A model generated the notes under the pieces. The model was not told the DNA's origin. It did not search any database and saw only the letters and a list, made by a program, of their open reading frames with translations. Position numbers and translations under genes: made by a program. Below, piece by piece: positions 8,898-17,904 of a stretch of 64,000 nucleotides of DNA (position 1 is the first letter of the stretch; every line of letters begins with the position of its first letter). The DNA comes from Halogeometricum rufum (lineage in GTDB: Archaea > Halobacteriota > Halobacteria > Halobacteriales > Haloferacaceae), in contig NZ_FOYT01000001.1 of the NCBI RefSeq assembly GCF_900112175.1, positions 1,488,001 to 1,552,000 on the forward strand. The letters are read 5' to 3'.

Positions 8898-10085
8898 TCA
8901 GTCCTCCGTGAGTCCGTCCAGAATGCTCGACGCGACGTCTCCCGCGGGGGCGACCACGTCTACGCACCCCGTCTCGATGGCTCGCTTCGGCATCCCGAAG
9001 ATAGCCGACGTCGCTTCGTCCTGTGCAACCGTGTGGCCGCCCGCCTCGTGGATGCGCCCCATCCCGTCCACCCCGTCGCTTCCCATCCCCGTGAGGAGGA
9101 CGCCGGCCAACGGGCCGTCGACCGTCTCGACGGCGGACGCCATCGTGAGGTCGATGGCGGGTTTGACACCGTGGACGGGCTTGGTGTCCGTCAGTTTCAG
9201 CGAGAGTCGACCCCCGCGGTCCCGGTCGACGACGAGGTGCGACCCACCGGGCGCGACGCGCGCCTCGCCGACGCCGATTCGGTCGCCGTCCGTCGCCTCC
9301 CGCACGTCGTACGCCGACCGCGAGTCGAGGCGGTCCGCGAACCGGCCGGTGAACCCCTCCGGCATGTGCTGGACGACGACGATGCGGAGGTTCGCGGCCG
9401 TCGGCAGGTCGCCGAGGACCTGTTCGACCACGTTCGGCCCGCCCGTGGACGCGCCGAGGACCAGCGTGGACACGTCGGGGTACGACCCGTCCGCGTCGGC
9501 GTCGTCGCGCGACGGCGCGGCCGACTCGCTCCGCCCGGCGTCGCGGGGTTCGGCGGGTGTCGCCGTCTCCTTCGGGGGACTCCGGCGCGCCGCCGTCTCG
9601 CCGACGTTCCCCTTGGTCCGCTGGGTGGCCGAGAGGTCCACCGCGGCGGCCGAGCGAACCTTCTCGACAAGTTCGCGCTTGACGCGGGGCATCGACGAGG
9701 TGACCTCCCCGCCCGGTTTCGTGACGAAGTCGACGGCCCCCTTGTCGAGTGCCTCGAACGTCACGTCGGCGTCGTCCTCGGCGTGCGCCGAGAGCATCAA
9801 CACCGGCGTCGGATGCTTCGCCATGATGGCTTCGACGGCCTCGATGCCGTTCATCTCGGGCATCTCGATGTCCATCGTCACCACGTCCGGTCCGTGCTCG
9901 CCGACGGTCTCGACCGCTTCGGCGCCGTCGGACGCTTCGGCGACCACGTCGATTCCCCCGTCCTCCAGAAGGGTGCGAATGAGCGTTCGCATGAACCGCG
10001 AGTCGTCGACGACGACGGCGCGCGTGGTGCCGTCCGCCGAGTTCGACCCCGATGCGGCGCTCACTGCGACCCGCTCCGGTGACAT
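8898..10085 (-). CDS. cheB: CheB receptor methylesterase with receiver domain
   Basis: 395 aa. The N-terminal receiver domain (about 20-140) has the phospho-acceptor Asp in VTMDIEMPEMNG and the switch Lys in VTKPGGEV. A Pro/Ala/Asp linker (about 165-205) leads to the esterase domain with catalytic Ser in LGASTGGP, His in VVQHMPEGFTGRF and Asp in TGMGSDGVDGM. It demethylates or deamidates chemoreceptor side chains when phosphorylated by CheA. It is the first gene of the minus-strand che operon; cheW is divergent across about 250 bases. Confidence 0.96.
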   Translation of the reverse strand: MSPERVAVSAASGSNSADGTTRAVVVDDSRFMRTLIRTLLEDGGIDVVAEASDGAEAVETVGEHGPDVVTMDIEMPEMNGIEAVEAIMAKHPTPVLMLSAHAEDDADVTFEALDKGAVDFVTKPGGEVTSSMPRVKRELVEKVRSAAAVDLSATQRTKGNVGETAARRSPPKETATPAEPRDAGRSESAAPSRDDADADGSYPDVSTLVLGASTGGPNVVEQVLGDLPTAANLRIVVVQHMPEGFTGRFADRLDSRSAYDVREATDGDRIGVGEARVAPGGSHLVVDRDRGGRLSLKLTDTKPVHGVKPAIDLTMASAVETVDGPLAGVLLTGMGSDGVDGMGRIHEAGGHTVAQDEATSAIFGMPKRAIETGCVDVVAPAGDVASSILDGLTED

Positions 10086-10270
10086 CCTTCTCGGATCGTT
10101 CGCCGCACGCGCCCGGCGTGCGATGAACGGTACCGCGGTCCGGGGACCTGTCGGCGTCCGGACGGTACCGTTCTGACTCCTTTCTGACCGCTCATCTATG
10201 TCTGTCCTTTCCGAGAAGGGGTCTTAAACGCTCGCCGGTGAGAATCACGGCTGATAATCGGGTACGTACC

Positions 10271-10277
10271 TTTATGG
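10271..10277 (+). promoter_or_regulatory. TATA box for cheW
   Basis: TTTATGG sits about 30 bases before the GTG at 10308 and about 60 before the preferred ATG of cheW, just after the inverted-repeat-like GGTACGTACC at 10261-10270. On the opposite strand a TTTAAGA box at about 10224-10230 could serve cheB with a leader. Confidence 0.4.
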
Positions 10278-10337
10278 ACGATTTGACGCGAGAACTCAGG
10301 TAAGCCGGTGACGCTCGCGCGTCCCGGGAGCTACACC

Positions 10338-10820
10338 ATGTCGCAGGAACCACAGACCGCTGCCGTACCCACCGCAGACGAGGCGGACGACGAGTCAGTC
10401 CGAGAGATACAGGTGCTCGAGTTCAAACTCGGCGACGAGACGTACTGCGTCGACATCGAGTACGTCTCCGAAATCGTCGACAAGGGCTCGCTCACCGCCG
10501 TCCCGAACGCCCCCGACTACGTCGACGGCGTGATGGACCTCCGCGGGCGAACCACGTCCATCGTCAACCCGAAGGCGCTGTTGAACGTCGACACCGGCGA
10601 CGGCGAGGCCAAGCGCATCGTCATCTTCGACTCGAACAAGTTCGAGGACGACGCCGCCATCGGCTGGCTCGTCGACGAGGTGTTCCAGGTCGTTCGCGTC
10701 TCGATGGACGAGATAGAGGAACCGCCGCTGGAGAAGGACGACTCCATCGAGGGCGTCATCAAGCGCGACGGCGACCTGGTCATCTGGATCTCGCCGGTGA
10801 ACGCCGTCGCCCAGCACTAG
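10338..10820 (+). CDS. cheW: CheW receptor-kinase coupling protein
   Basis: 160 aa single CheW domain that bridges chemoreceptors and CheA. Core motifs are LEFKLGDETYCVDIEYVSEIV, then VMDLRGRTTSIVNPKALL, and a C-terminal KRDGDLVIWISPVNA. The ATG at 10338 is chosen because a GGGAG Shine-Dalgarno-like sequence lies about 8 bases upstream; a GTG at 10308 would add ten non-conserved residues and cannot be excluded. The gene is monocistronic, divergent from cheB, and convergent with the transporter at 10881. Confidence 0.94.
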   Translation: MSQEPQTAAVPTADEADDESVREIQVLEFKLGDETYCVDIEYVSEIVDKGSLTAVPNAPDYVDGVMDLRGRTTSIVNPKALLNVDTGDGEAKRIVIFDSNKFEDDAAIGWLVDEVFQVVRVSMDEIEEPPLEKDDSIEGVIKRDGDLVIWISPVNAVAQH

Positions 10821-10880
10821 CGCCGACGACGAGCGACGACTTTCTCTCCCTCGTCCCGGCGGGCCACCCCGAACCCGCGG

Positions 10881-12206
10881 TCAGATGCCGCGAACCGTCC
10901 GCTCGCGGACGACGACGGCCACCGACGCGAGGAGACAGACCGCAGCGAGTGCGAACGCGGCGACGTAGCCGACGCTCCCGGCGACGACGCCGCCGACGGC
11001 GCTCCCGACGCCCCCGCCGAGACTGCCGAGCGCCGTGTACGCGCCGAGCGCCTCGCTCCGGATGGGTTCGGGCGCGAGGTTGGTGACCAGTCCCGTCGCC
11101 GTGACGGCGATGACGGCCCACGAGAGCCCGATGGCCGCGAAGAGCGCGCCGACGAGGACCACTCCGCCCGGGGGCGCGACGCCGAGGCCGACGACGGCGA
11201 CGAGGGGAAACAGTATCGCCCGCGACACCAGCGCGCTCGTCTGGAGGCGGAGCGCGTCGATGCGGGCGACGAGCGTCCCGACGGGGGCGTACGCGACGGC
11301 CGAGGCGGCCGAGGAGACGACGAACAGGACGAACACCTCGTCGGTGCCGTACCCCACGTCGGTCAGGAACGCCGGGAGCGGTCCGAAGAAGACCGAAAAG
11401 GCCGCGAAGAACAGCGTCGCTGCCGCCAGATAGCGGACGATTGGGGTGCCGAGCCGACTTCGGAGGCGCCGCCGCGCGTCGTCGCCGAACCTGAGCGACC
11501 GCAGTCCCCAGTACACCCGCCCCGGTCCGAACGGGACGGCGCGCGTGGACCGGTCGCCGCCGAACCCGTTCTGCTGGACGTGGCGGAGGAGGCGGACGAA
11601 CCGCCGTTCGGTGATGCGCGGCCGTTCGGGGTAGCGGAGGTAGACGACGAACGCCCCGAGGAGGGCCGTGAGACCCGCACCGACGAAGAACAGGCGCTTG
11701 GCCACCAGCGGAGAGAGCCCGAACGCCGACCCGGCGACGCCGGACCACCCCGCGCCGACGACGAGGCCGGCGAGCCAGCCGTACCCCTGATACTTGTTCA
11801 ACAGCCCGAAACGGACCGGCCACTGGTGCTGCTGGTGACCCTCCACGACGACGAGGTTCAGCACGGGGGCGGCCGCCGCGACGACGAACCACAGGAGGGC
11901 GTTGGCGGCGAGCACCGTCCACGGCGAGGAGAGCAACGGTGTGAGAGCGAGGACGGCGCTGGTCAGGCCGAGTGCGACGAGGATGAACGGCCGTCGGCGG
12001 TGCGTCCGAGAGACCAGCCAGCCCCACAGAATCGCGCCCGGGACGCCCGCGAACGCCGCCGTGGCGGCGATGAGACTCACGAGAAGCGCGCCCGCGCCCA
12101 GGTCGATGGCGTACAGCGGTACCAGAAGCGACGCCGCGCCGACGGCGGCGTACCCCAGCGCCCACCCGTACAGCCACGCGTCCGTCGTTCGATGTGACTG
12201 CGTCAC
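10881..12206 (-). CDS. MFS transporter
   Basis: 441 aa with about 12 hydrophobic segments and the MFS loop 2-3 signature in altered form (GWLVSRTHRRRPFILVALG). A large cytoplasmic loop of about 90 residues (from RYPERPRITERR to GTPIVRY) separates the two six-helix halves. The start is GTG at 12206 (VTQSHRTTDAWLYGW); upstream codons run into the divergent permease promoter and encode no conserved sequence. Substrate not predictable from sequence. Transcribed away from the NCS2 permease. Confidence 0.8.
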   Translation of the reverse strand: MTQSHRTTDAWLYGWALGYAAVGAASLLVPLYAIDLGAGALLVSLIAATAAFAGVPGAILWGWLVSRTHRRRPFILVALGLTSAVLALTPLLSSPWTVLAANALLWFVVAAAAPVLNLVVVEGHQQHQWPVRFGLLNKYQGYGWLAGLVVGAGWSGVAGSAFGLSPLVAKRLFFVGAGLTALLGAFVVYLRYPERPRITERRFVRLLRHVQQNGFGGDRSTRAVPFGPGRVYWGLRSLRFGDDARRRLRSRLGTPIVRYLAAATLFFAAFSVFFGPLPAFLTDVGYGTDEVFVLFVVSSAASAVAYAPVGTLVARIDALRLQTSALVSRAILFPLVAVVGLGVAPPGGVVLVGALFAAIGLSWAVIAVTATGLVTNLAPEPIRSEALGAYTALGSLGGGVGSAVGGVVAGSVGYVAAFALAAVCLLASVAVVVRERTVRGI

Positions 12207-12272
12207 GTCGGAGCCCACGAAACGACGGGAGAAAGGTGTTGCCGATTCGACGCGAATCGGGCGAGAGCGGCG

Positions 12273-12279
12273 GATATTT
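12273..12279 (+). promoter_or_regulatory. TATA box for NCS2 permease
   Basis: GATATTT in a GC-rich stretch, about 50 bases before the ATG at 12326, which would give a leader of some 20 bases. Confidence 0.4.
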
Positions 12280-12325
12280 GTGGGTCGATGCGGACCGAAC
12301 CGACGAGCATGGACGGGGATACCCC

Positions 12326-13906
12326 ATGAGCCGGTCCGACGACTCCTTCGTGGAGTACGGTATCGAAGACGAACCGCCCCTCGGCACCTCACTTCTCCTC
12401 GGCGTTCAACACTACCTCACGATGGTCGGCGCGAACATCGCCGTCCCCCTCATCCTCGCGGGCGCACTCGGGATGCCCGCGGAGATAATCCCGCGGTTCG
12501 TCGGCACGTTCTTCGTCGTCTCCGGCGTCGCCACGCTGGCGCAGACGACGTTCGGCAACCGCTACCCCATCGTGCAGGGCGCGCCGTTCTCGATGCTGGC
12601 GCCCGCCCTCGCCGTCGTGGGCGTCGTCACCGCCGCCGATCCGGCCGGGCCGGCGTGGCAGACGGCCCTTCTCCAACTGCAGGGGGCGATAATCGCCGCC
12701 GCCGCCGTCGAAATCGCCGTCGGCTACTTCGGCCTCCTCGGGAAACTCCGCTCGTTCCTCTCGCCGGTGGTCATCGCGCCCACCATCGCCCTCATCGGTC
12801 TCGCCCTGTTCAACACGCCGCAGGTCACGTCCGCCGGCGGCAACGTCTCCCTCCTCGCGTTGACGCTCCTCCTCATCGTCCTCTTCTCGCAGTACGTCGA
12901 CACCGCCCACCGCGCCTTCCAACTGTTCCCCGTCCTCCTCGGCATCGTCGTCGCCTACCTCGTCGCCGCCGTCCTGTCGGTCACCGGCGTCTACGCGCCG
13001 GGAACGCCGGGCTACGTCGACCTCGGGTCGGTGCTTGCCGCGCCCGCCCTCATGCCCATCTTCCCCCTCCAGTGGGGCTTCGCGGGCGGCCCGTACGCGG
13101 TCACCGTCGGCCTCCCCCTCGTCGGGAAGGTGGCGTTCGGCGTCCCGCAGTTCACCTCGTCGTTCGTCATCGGCATGCTCGCGGGCGTCTGCGCGTCGAT
13201 GATAGAGAGCCTCGGCGACTACCACGCCGTCGCCCGCCTCTCGGGCGTCGGGGCGCCCTCCGAGCGACGCATCAACCACGGCATCGGCATGGAGGGCATC
13301 ATGAACGTCTTCTCGGGGCTGATGGGCGGGTCGGGGTCGACCTCCTACTCCGAGAACATCGGCGCCATCGGCCTCACCGGCGTCGCCTCGCGCTACGTCG
13401 TGCAGGTCGGCGCGGCGGTGATGCTGGTCGTCGGCTTCGTCGGCTACTTCGGCCAACTGGTCGCGACCATCCCCGACCCCATCGTCGGCGGCCTCTACAT
13501 CGCCATGTTCGGGCAAATCGTCGCCGTCGGCCTCTCGAACCTGAAGTACGTGGACCTCGACTCCTCGCGGAACATCTTCGTCGTCGGCGTCGCCCTGTTC
13601 GTCGGCCTCGCCGTGCCGACCTACATGGGCAACGTCGGGTCCGCGGCGGCGTTTCAGGAGGGGATGCGCGGCGTCGCGTACCTCGGCCCCGTCCTCGGCA
13701 CGCAGGTCGTCTCCTACACCGTCTTCGTCATCGGGTCGACGGGGATGGCCGTCGGCGGCCTGTTCGCGTTCCTCCTCGACAACACCATCGAGGGGACGCG
13801 CGAGGAACGCGGCTTGGAGGAGTGGGAGGAGTCCGCCGAGGCGGACGAGGACTTCGCCTCCGCCTACGACCGCTTCGTCCGCGGCGGCGAGACGAAGGGC
13901 GACTGA
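12326..13906 (+). CDS. NCS2 xanthine/uracil permease
   Basis: 526 aa nucleobase:cation symporter-2. About 14 hydrophobic segments; signature elements are QHYLTMVGANIAVPLIL near residue 30, FVVSGVATLAQTTFGNRYPIVQGAPF near 75-100 and the family loop MIESLGDYHAVARLSG with the essential acidic residues, followed by the conserved NVFSGLMGGSGSTSYSENIGAI region. The ATG at 12326 is selected because homologues begin shortly before the first membrane segment. It has an acidic C-terminal tail. Likely imports a purine or pyrimidine base with a cation; exact substrate unknown. Confidence 0.9.
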   Translation: MSRSDDSFVEYGIEDEPPLGTSLLLGVQHYLTMVGANIAVPLILAGALGMPAEIIPRFVGTFFVVSGVATLAQTTFGNRYPIVQGAPFSMLAPALAVVGVVTAADPAGPAWQTALLQLQGAIIAAAAVEIAVGYFGLLGKLRSFLSPVVIAPTIALIGLALFNTPQVTSAGGNVSLLALTLLLIVLFSQYVDTAHRAFQLFPVLLGIVVAYLVAAVLSVTGVYAPGTPGYVDLGSVLAAPALMPIFPLQWGFAGGPYAVTVGLPLVGKVAFGVPQFTSSFVIGMLAGVCASMIESLGDYHAVARLSGVGAPSERRINHGIGMEGIMNVFSGLMGGSGSTSYSENIGAIGLTGVASRYVVQVGAAVMLVVGFVGYFGQLVATIPDPIVGGLYIAMFGQIVAVGLSNLKYVDLDSSRNIFVVGVALFVGLAVPTYMGNVGSAAAFQEGMRGVAYLGPVLGTQVVSYTVFVIGSTGMAVGGLFAFLLDNTIEGTREERGLEEWEESAEADEDFASAYDRFVRGGETKGD

Positions 13907-13996
13907 CGGGAGTCGTTCGACCACGTCGCACGCTCCGACGTCACCCCCGTCACCGCTTCCCGCACACCTTTTGCGCCGCCGTCCGTCCCCGGACGC

Positions 13997-14794
13997 ATGA
14001 CAGACCTCGACCTCCCGGCGATGGGGTTCGGCACCTCCGGCGACGAGACGGACGACGTGTGGACCGACAGCGTCGCCGAGGCGCTGAACGCCGGCTACCG
14101 GCACGTCGACACCGCGCAGATGTACGACAACGAGGCCGAAGTCGGCGCGGGAATCCGACGGAGCGAGGTGGACCGCGACGAGGTGGTGCTGGCGACGAAG
14201 GTCCACCCGGACAACCTCGCGCCGGACGACGCGAAGCGGACGGCGCGGGAGAGTCTCGACCGCCTCGGCGTCGACCGGGTCGACATGCTGTACGTCCACT
14301 GGCCCACCGCGGCGTACGACGCCGCGGCGACGCTCCCGGCGTTCGACGAACTCCGCGAGGCGGGCGTGACCGACTACGTCTGCGTCAGCAACTTCACGCC
14401 CGAGTTGCTGGACGAGGCCCGCGAGATTCTCGACGCGCCCATCGCCGCCCACCAGGTGGAGTGCCATCCGCTCCTGCCGCAGGAGGAACTCAGGGCGTAC
14501 GCGAGAGCGCACGGCCACCACCTCGTCGCCTACTCGCCGCTGGGTCGCGGGGAGATTCTCGACCACCCCGTCCTCGCGGACGTCGCCGACAAACACGGCG
14601 TCTCGACGGCGCGGGTGTGTCTCGCGTGGGCGACGGCGCACGATATCGTGCCCATCCCGAAGGCCACGGGCGACCACATCGCCGACAACCTCGCGGCGGC
14701 GGACCTCGAACTCGACGACGAGGACCTCGCGGCCATCGACGGCATCGACGAACGGCGGCGCGTCATCGACCCCGAGTCGGCCCCGTGGCACTGA
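13997..14794 (+). CDS. Aldo/keto reductase
   Basis: 265 aa NADPH-dependent oxidoreductase with a TIM-barrel fold. Catalytic tetrad: Asp and Tyr in HVDTAQMYDNEAEVG, Lys in LATKVHPDN and His in LYVHWPTAAYD. The C-terminal nucleotide-binding segment is PIPKATGDHIADNLAAADLEL. At 265 residues it matches the short AKR5-type (2,5-diketogluconate reductase-like) group. The next gene on the opposite strand begins one base after its stop. Physiological substrate not deducible. Confidence 0.9.
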   Translation: MTDLDLPAMGFGTSGDETDDVWTDSVAEALNAGYRHVDTAQMYDNEAEVGAGIRRSEVDRDEVVLATKVHPDNLAPDDAKRTARESLDRLGVDRVDMLYVHWPTAAYDAAATLPAFDELREAGVTDYVCVSNFTPELLDEAREILDAPIAAHQVECHPLLPQEELRAYARAHGHHLVAYSPLGRGEILDHPVLADVADKHGVSTARVCLAWATAHDIVPIPKATGDHIADNLAAADLELDDEDLAAIDGIDERRRVIDPESAPWH

Positions 14795-15016
14795 CTACCG
14801 GTCGGCCTCGTCCTCGGTCGGGTCGGTCGGGTCGTCGGAGTCGTCCGCGCGCGCCTCCGTGAGGCCCTCGCCGATGCCCGCGCGACCGAGGGCGACGAGG
14901 ACGACGTAGCCGACGGCCCCGGCGACGAAGAACGCCACCGGGATGACGAACGGACCGTAGGCCCGCACGACCCCGTCGATGAACTCGGCGACGACGGTCT
15001 GAAGCACCAGCGTCAT
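14795..15016 (-). CDS. Small single-span membrane protein
   Basis: 73 aa with one long hydrophobic segment (about residues 22-45: YGPFVIPVAFFVAGAVGYVVLVAL) and an acidic hydrophilic C-terminus. The stop is immediately adjacent to the aldo/keto reductase stop on the other strand. I do not recognise the family; haloarchaea carry many such short membrane proteins. It lies 93 bases downstream of the mscS stop on the same strand and could be co-transcribed with it. Confidence 0.6.
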   Translation of the reverse strand: MTLVLQTVVAEFIDGVVRAYGPFVIPVAFFVAGAVGYVVLVALGRAGIGEGLTEARADDSDDPTDPTEDEADR

Positions 15017-15109
15017 ACGCCCGCTTGGGGGGCCGCCGAGTTATACTGTCGGCTCCGCGGCCGTCGGTTTCGGTCGTGGGTGGACGGTTGACGGTCGACG
15101 GCCCTCGCG

Positions 15110-16270
15110 TCAGTCGTCGACGCCCGCGACCCGTTCGTCCGCCTCGACGTCGCTCTCCGTCTCCGCCTCCGTCTCCGCGTCTACGGCCGTCCGGCCGTCG
15201 CCGCCCGCGTTCGCCGGGGGCGCTCGCGTGAACGTCACGTCCCGCTTCGGGTACGGTATCTCGACGCCCGCGTCGGTCATCGCCACGTAGAGCGCGCGGT
15301 TCAGTTCGTGCTGCGCGCGGCGGCGGCGCGTCGGTGCGCTCACCCAGCAGAGCAGTTCGTACTCCAGCGCGGAGTCGCCGAACCGGCGGAAGCGCATCCG
15401 GGGTTTCGGCGAGTCCAGCACCAGCGACTCGGCGTCGGCCACCTCGACGGCGAGCGCTTCGAAGGCGTCCACGTCCGTGCCGTAGGCGACGCCGAGGGGG
15501 ACGCGGATGCGCCGACGACGTTGCGGAGCGGACTCGTTCGTTATCTTCGCGGCGTTGAGCACGGAGTTCGGCACGGTCACCATCAGTTCGTCGCGCGTGA
15601 GGAGCGTCGTCGACCGGATGCCCACCTTCACCACCGACCCCGAGGTGCCGTCGTCGAGGACGATGAAGTCCCCCAGTTTGTACGTGTCGTCGAAGTAGAG
15701 CGCGATGCCGCCGAAGAAGTTGGCGACGGTGTCCTTCGCGGCGAAGCCGACGGCGATGCCGGCGACGCCCGCCGCGCCGAGCAGCGGCGTTATCTCGATG
15801 TTCCAGAGCCACAGCAGGGTGGCCGCGCCGCCGAGGAGGACGACGAGCGTCCAGACGTTCGAGAAGACGGGCGCGAAGTCGAACCGTCCGCCGCGGTCGT
15901 TCACCTCCTCGACCAGCCGGTTCACCACGCGGTTGGCCGCGTACGCCCAGACGAGGACGATGACCGACAGCGACGGCCGGCCGAAGAAGTTGTCCAGCGC
16001 CGCGGCGGAGAACAGCGTCGACCCCCTGACCGCGGGCACCTGCGAGAGGAGGAACACGCCGGTGAGGGCGGCGGTGACGACCACCGGCAGGCGCAACTCC
16101 GCGAGGACGATGTCGTCGTAGGCGCCGTCCGTGTGGCTGACGTAGCGCCGCGCCGCCCGGAGGACGACGAACTCCATGCCGAGGGCCGCGAGGAGGGAGA
16201 CGAGGAGGAGGCCGACGGTGGCCTCGGCGGCCGACAGGCCCGCGAGTGCATCCGAGAGGGGGCCGTACAT
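15110..16270 (-). CDS. MscS-family mechanosensitive ion channel
   Basis: 386 aa. Four N-terminal hydrophobic segments are followed by the pore helix and beta domain signature GVAGIAVGFAAKDTVANFFGGIALYFDD and the beta-sandwich start YKLGDFIVLDDGTSGSVVKVGIRSTTL with NSVLNAAKITN. The C-terminal 40 residues are an acidic Glu/Ala-rich tail. It would open under membrane tension to release solutes after osmotic downshock. The ATG at 16270 lies 23 bases from a clear TATA box. Confidence 0.93.
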   Translation of the reverse strand: MYGPLSDALAGLSAAEATVGLLLVSLLAALGMEFVVLRAARRYVSHTDGAYDDIVLAELRLPVVVTAALTGVFLLSQVPAVRGSTLFSAAALDNFFGRPSLSVIVLVWAYAANRVVNRLVEEVNDRGGRFDFAPVFSNVWTLVVLLGGAATLLWLWNIEITPLLGAAGVAGIAVGFAAKDTVANFFGGIALYFDDTYKLGDFIVLDDGTSGSVVKVGIRSTTLLTRDELMVTVPNSVLNAAKITNESAPQRRRRIRVPLGVAYGTDVDAFEALAVEVADAESLVLDSPKPRMRFRRFGDSALEYELLCWVSAPTRRRRAQHELNRALYVAMTDAGVEIPYPKRDVTFTRAPPANAGGDGRTAVDAETEAETESDVEADERVAGVDD

Positions 16271-16292
16271 GCCCGAAACACGTCACCTCGGA

Positions 16293-16299
16293 ACATAAC
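16293..16299 (-). promoter_or_regulatory. TATA box for mscS-like gene
   Basis: GTTATGT on the minus strand, about 25 bases before the ATG, consistent with a leaderless transcript. Confidence 0.5.
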
Positions 16300-16364
16300 G
16301 GTTTCTCGAATTCTCGCGGCGGCGGACCGGTCGGTTTTTCGGAGTTCCGCCGCGAGACGGAGGC

Positions 16365-16871
16365 ATGTTCCGCAAGGGCCACTACGGCGTCTCGCTGCTC
16401 GTCTTCGCGCCCGTCGGCTTCGCACTCGTCCGCCTCGGCCGCCCGGACCTCGCGTTCGTCGTCGGCGCGGCGATGCTGTGGCTGGCGATGCTGCCGGACG
16501 TTGACCACCGACTCCCCGGCGTCCCCCACCGGGGGCCGACGCACTCGTTGGCGTTCGCGGCCCTCGTCGGCGGCGGCTTCGCCCTCGTCGGACGCGCCGC
16601 GGCGTCCGCGGGCCTCGGCGACGTCGGCCTCGCGGCCGTCGCCGAGGGCAGCGTCGTCGTCTTCGGCTTCCTCGTCGGCTTCCTCGCCGTCCTCGCGCAC
16701 CTCCTCGCGGACGCCCTCACGCCCGCGGGCGTGAACTTCCTCTGGCCGCTCTCCGGCCGCGAGTACACCGTCTCCCTGTGGCGGGCCGACAACCGACTCG
16801 CCAACTACGGGCTGTTCGGCGTCGGCGTCTTCGCCGTCGCGGGCGCCCTCACTCTCGCGGTCACGCTCTGA
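16365..16871 (+). CDS. Membrane-bound metal-dependent hydrolase (LexA-binding/YdjM family)
   Basis: 168 aa with four hydrophobic segments. The motif set is HYGVSLL near the N-terminus, LPDVDHRLPGVPHRGPTHSLAF (His/Asp metal-ligand cluster around residues 45-62), and HLLADALTPAGVNFLWPLS near 120, all typical of the DUF457 inner-membrane hydrolase family. The natural substrate is unknown in haloarchaea. It is a monocistronic gene divergent from the MscS-type channel. Confidence 0.85.
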   Translation: MFRKGHYGVSLLVFAPVGFALVRLGRPDLAFVVGAAMLWLAMLPDVDHRLPGVPHRGPTHSLAFAALVGGGFALVGRAAASAGLGDVGLAAVAEGSVVVFGFLVGFLAVLAHLLADALTPAGVNFLWPLSGREYTVSLWRADNRLANYGLFGVGVFAVAGALTLAVTL

Positions 16872-16919
16872 CTCGACTCGCGTCGGCCTCGGCCCGCGCG
16901 CCGCCGCGCCGACGGTGGG

Positions 16920-17786
16920 TCACTCGCTCTCGGTGACGCTGACGACCGGCACCGGCGAGGTGCGTATCGTCTTCTCGGCGACGCTCCCGAGGAGAATGCG
17001 GTCCACGCCGCGCTTGCCGGTAGTTCCCATCACGATGGCGTCCGCACTGGTCTCGTCAACGCCGTCGAGAATCGCCTCGTAGGGCGACCCGCGTTCGACG
17101 TGTTTCACCACCTCCACCTCGCGGGACTCGGCGGCGAGGGCGACGTTCTCCACCGCCTCCTCGGCCGCCTCCTCGCCCTCGGCCTCCGAGAGCGCCGAGC
17201 GGACGTCGAGGCCGAGGAGCGACTCGTCCACGACGGAGAGGACGTGGACGGTGGCGTCGAGGGCGGCGGCGACGTCGAGGGCGTGTTCGGCGGCGTACGT
17301 CGCCGCGGAACTGCCGTCGGTCGGGACGAGGATGCGCTCGTACGGGAACGACAGGTCCCGCTCGGTGCCGGTGCGGACGGTCATCACCGGCCGGTCGCAG
17401 AGGCGGACCACCTTCTCGGTGACGCTCCCGAGCAACTGCTCTGAGAGGCCCCGCTCACCCTGCGTCGGCATGACGACCACGTCGTAGTCGTACCGGTCGG
17501 CGTACTCGACGATGGTCGAGACGGGGTCGCCCTGCACCACGTCCGTCGCGTACTCGACGCCCAGCGACTCCAGCACCGACGCGGCCTCCTCGATGACTTC
17601 CTCGCCCTCCTGTTCGAGGGCGTCCACCACGTCGTTCTCCACGACGGTGACGCTGTCGCGCGCGGTGTCGGCGACGTACAGCAACTGGACGCTCCCGTCG
17701 GCCCACTGCGCTATCTCGCCCGCGTGGTACAGCGCCTCGCTCGCGCCGGTGCTGCCGTCCACCGGCAGGAGGATACGTTCGTACAT
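16920..17786 (-). CDS. Tandem universal stress protein
   Basis: 288 aa with two UspA domains (about 1-145 and 148-288). Each half ends with an ATP-binding signature G-2X-G-9X-G-(S/T): PTQGERGLSEQLLGSVTEK in the first and GTTGKRGVDRILLGSVAEK in the second. Both begin with the YERILVPTDGS strand-loop. Such tandem proteins are common in haloarchaea and act as soluble nucleotide-binding stress factors. A TATA box lies 25 bases upstream of the ATG. Confidence 0.93.
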   Translation of the reverse strand: MYERILLPVDGSTGASEALYHAGEIAQWADGSVQLLYVADTARDSVTVVENDVVDALEQEGEEVIEEAASVLESLGVEYATDVVQGDPVSTIVEYADRYDYDVVVMPTQGERGLSEQLLGSVTEKVVRLCDRPVMTVRTGTERDLSFPYERILVPTDGSSAATYAAEHALDVAAALDATVHVLSVVDESLLGLDVRSALSEAEGEEAAEEAVENVALAAESREVEVVKHVERGSPYEAILDGVDETSADAIVMGTTGKRGVDRILLGSVAEKTIRTSPVPVVSVTESE

Positions 17787-17810
17787 ACTGGCCCCGACGT
17801 CCGACAGCGT

Positions 17811-17817
17811 GTTAATC
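17811..17817 (-). promoter_or_regulatory. TATA box for the tandem Usp gene
   Basis: GATTAAC on the minus strand, 25 bases before the ATG at 17786; it suggests a leaderless transcript. Confidence 0.45.
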
Positions 17818-17874
17818 GCTTTCCCAGTCGGGGGCGCGTCCGACCCGCCGCGACGACGTCGGTCGGAGAGCAGT

Positions 17875-17881
17875 CCTTAAG
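17875..17881 (+). promoter_or_regulatory. TATA box for the AhpD-like gene
   Basis: CCTTAAG, 24-30 bases before the ATG at 17905, in the about 120-base divergent region with the Usp gene. Confidence 0.45.
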
Positions 17882-17904
17882 CATCGACCGGCATATACCG
17901 AGGC

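Noticed and set aside
10308-10338. GTG at 10308 as the cheW start
   Set aside because: The added ten residues are not conserved in character and the ATG at 10338 has a Shine-Dalgarno-like GGGAG; kept only as an alternative.
11902-14862. 986-codon plus-strand open frame and an 800-codon minus-strand one over the permease and aldo/keto reductase
   Set aside because: Both overlap well-supported genes, are Arg-rich with no conserved domain, and lack promoter or start context.
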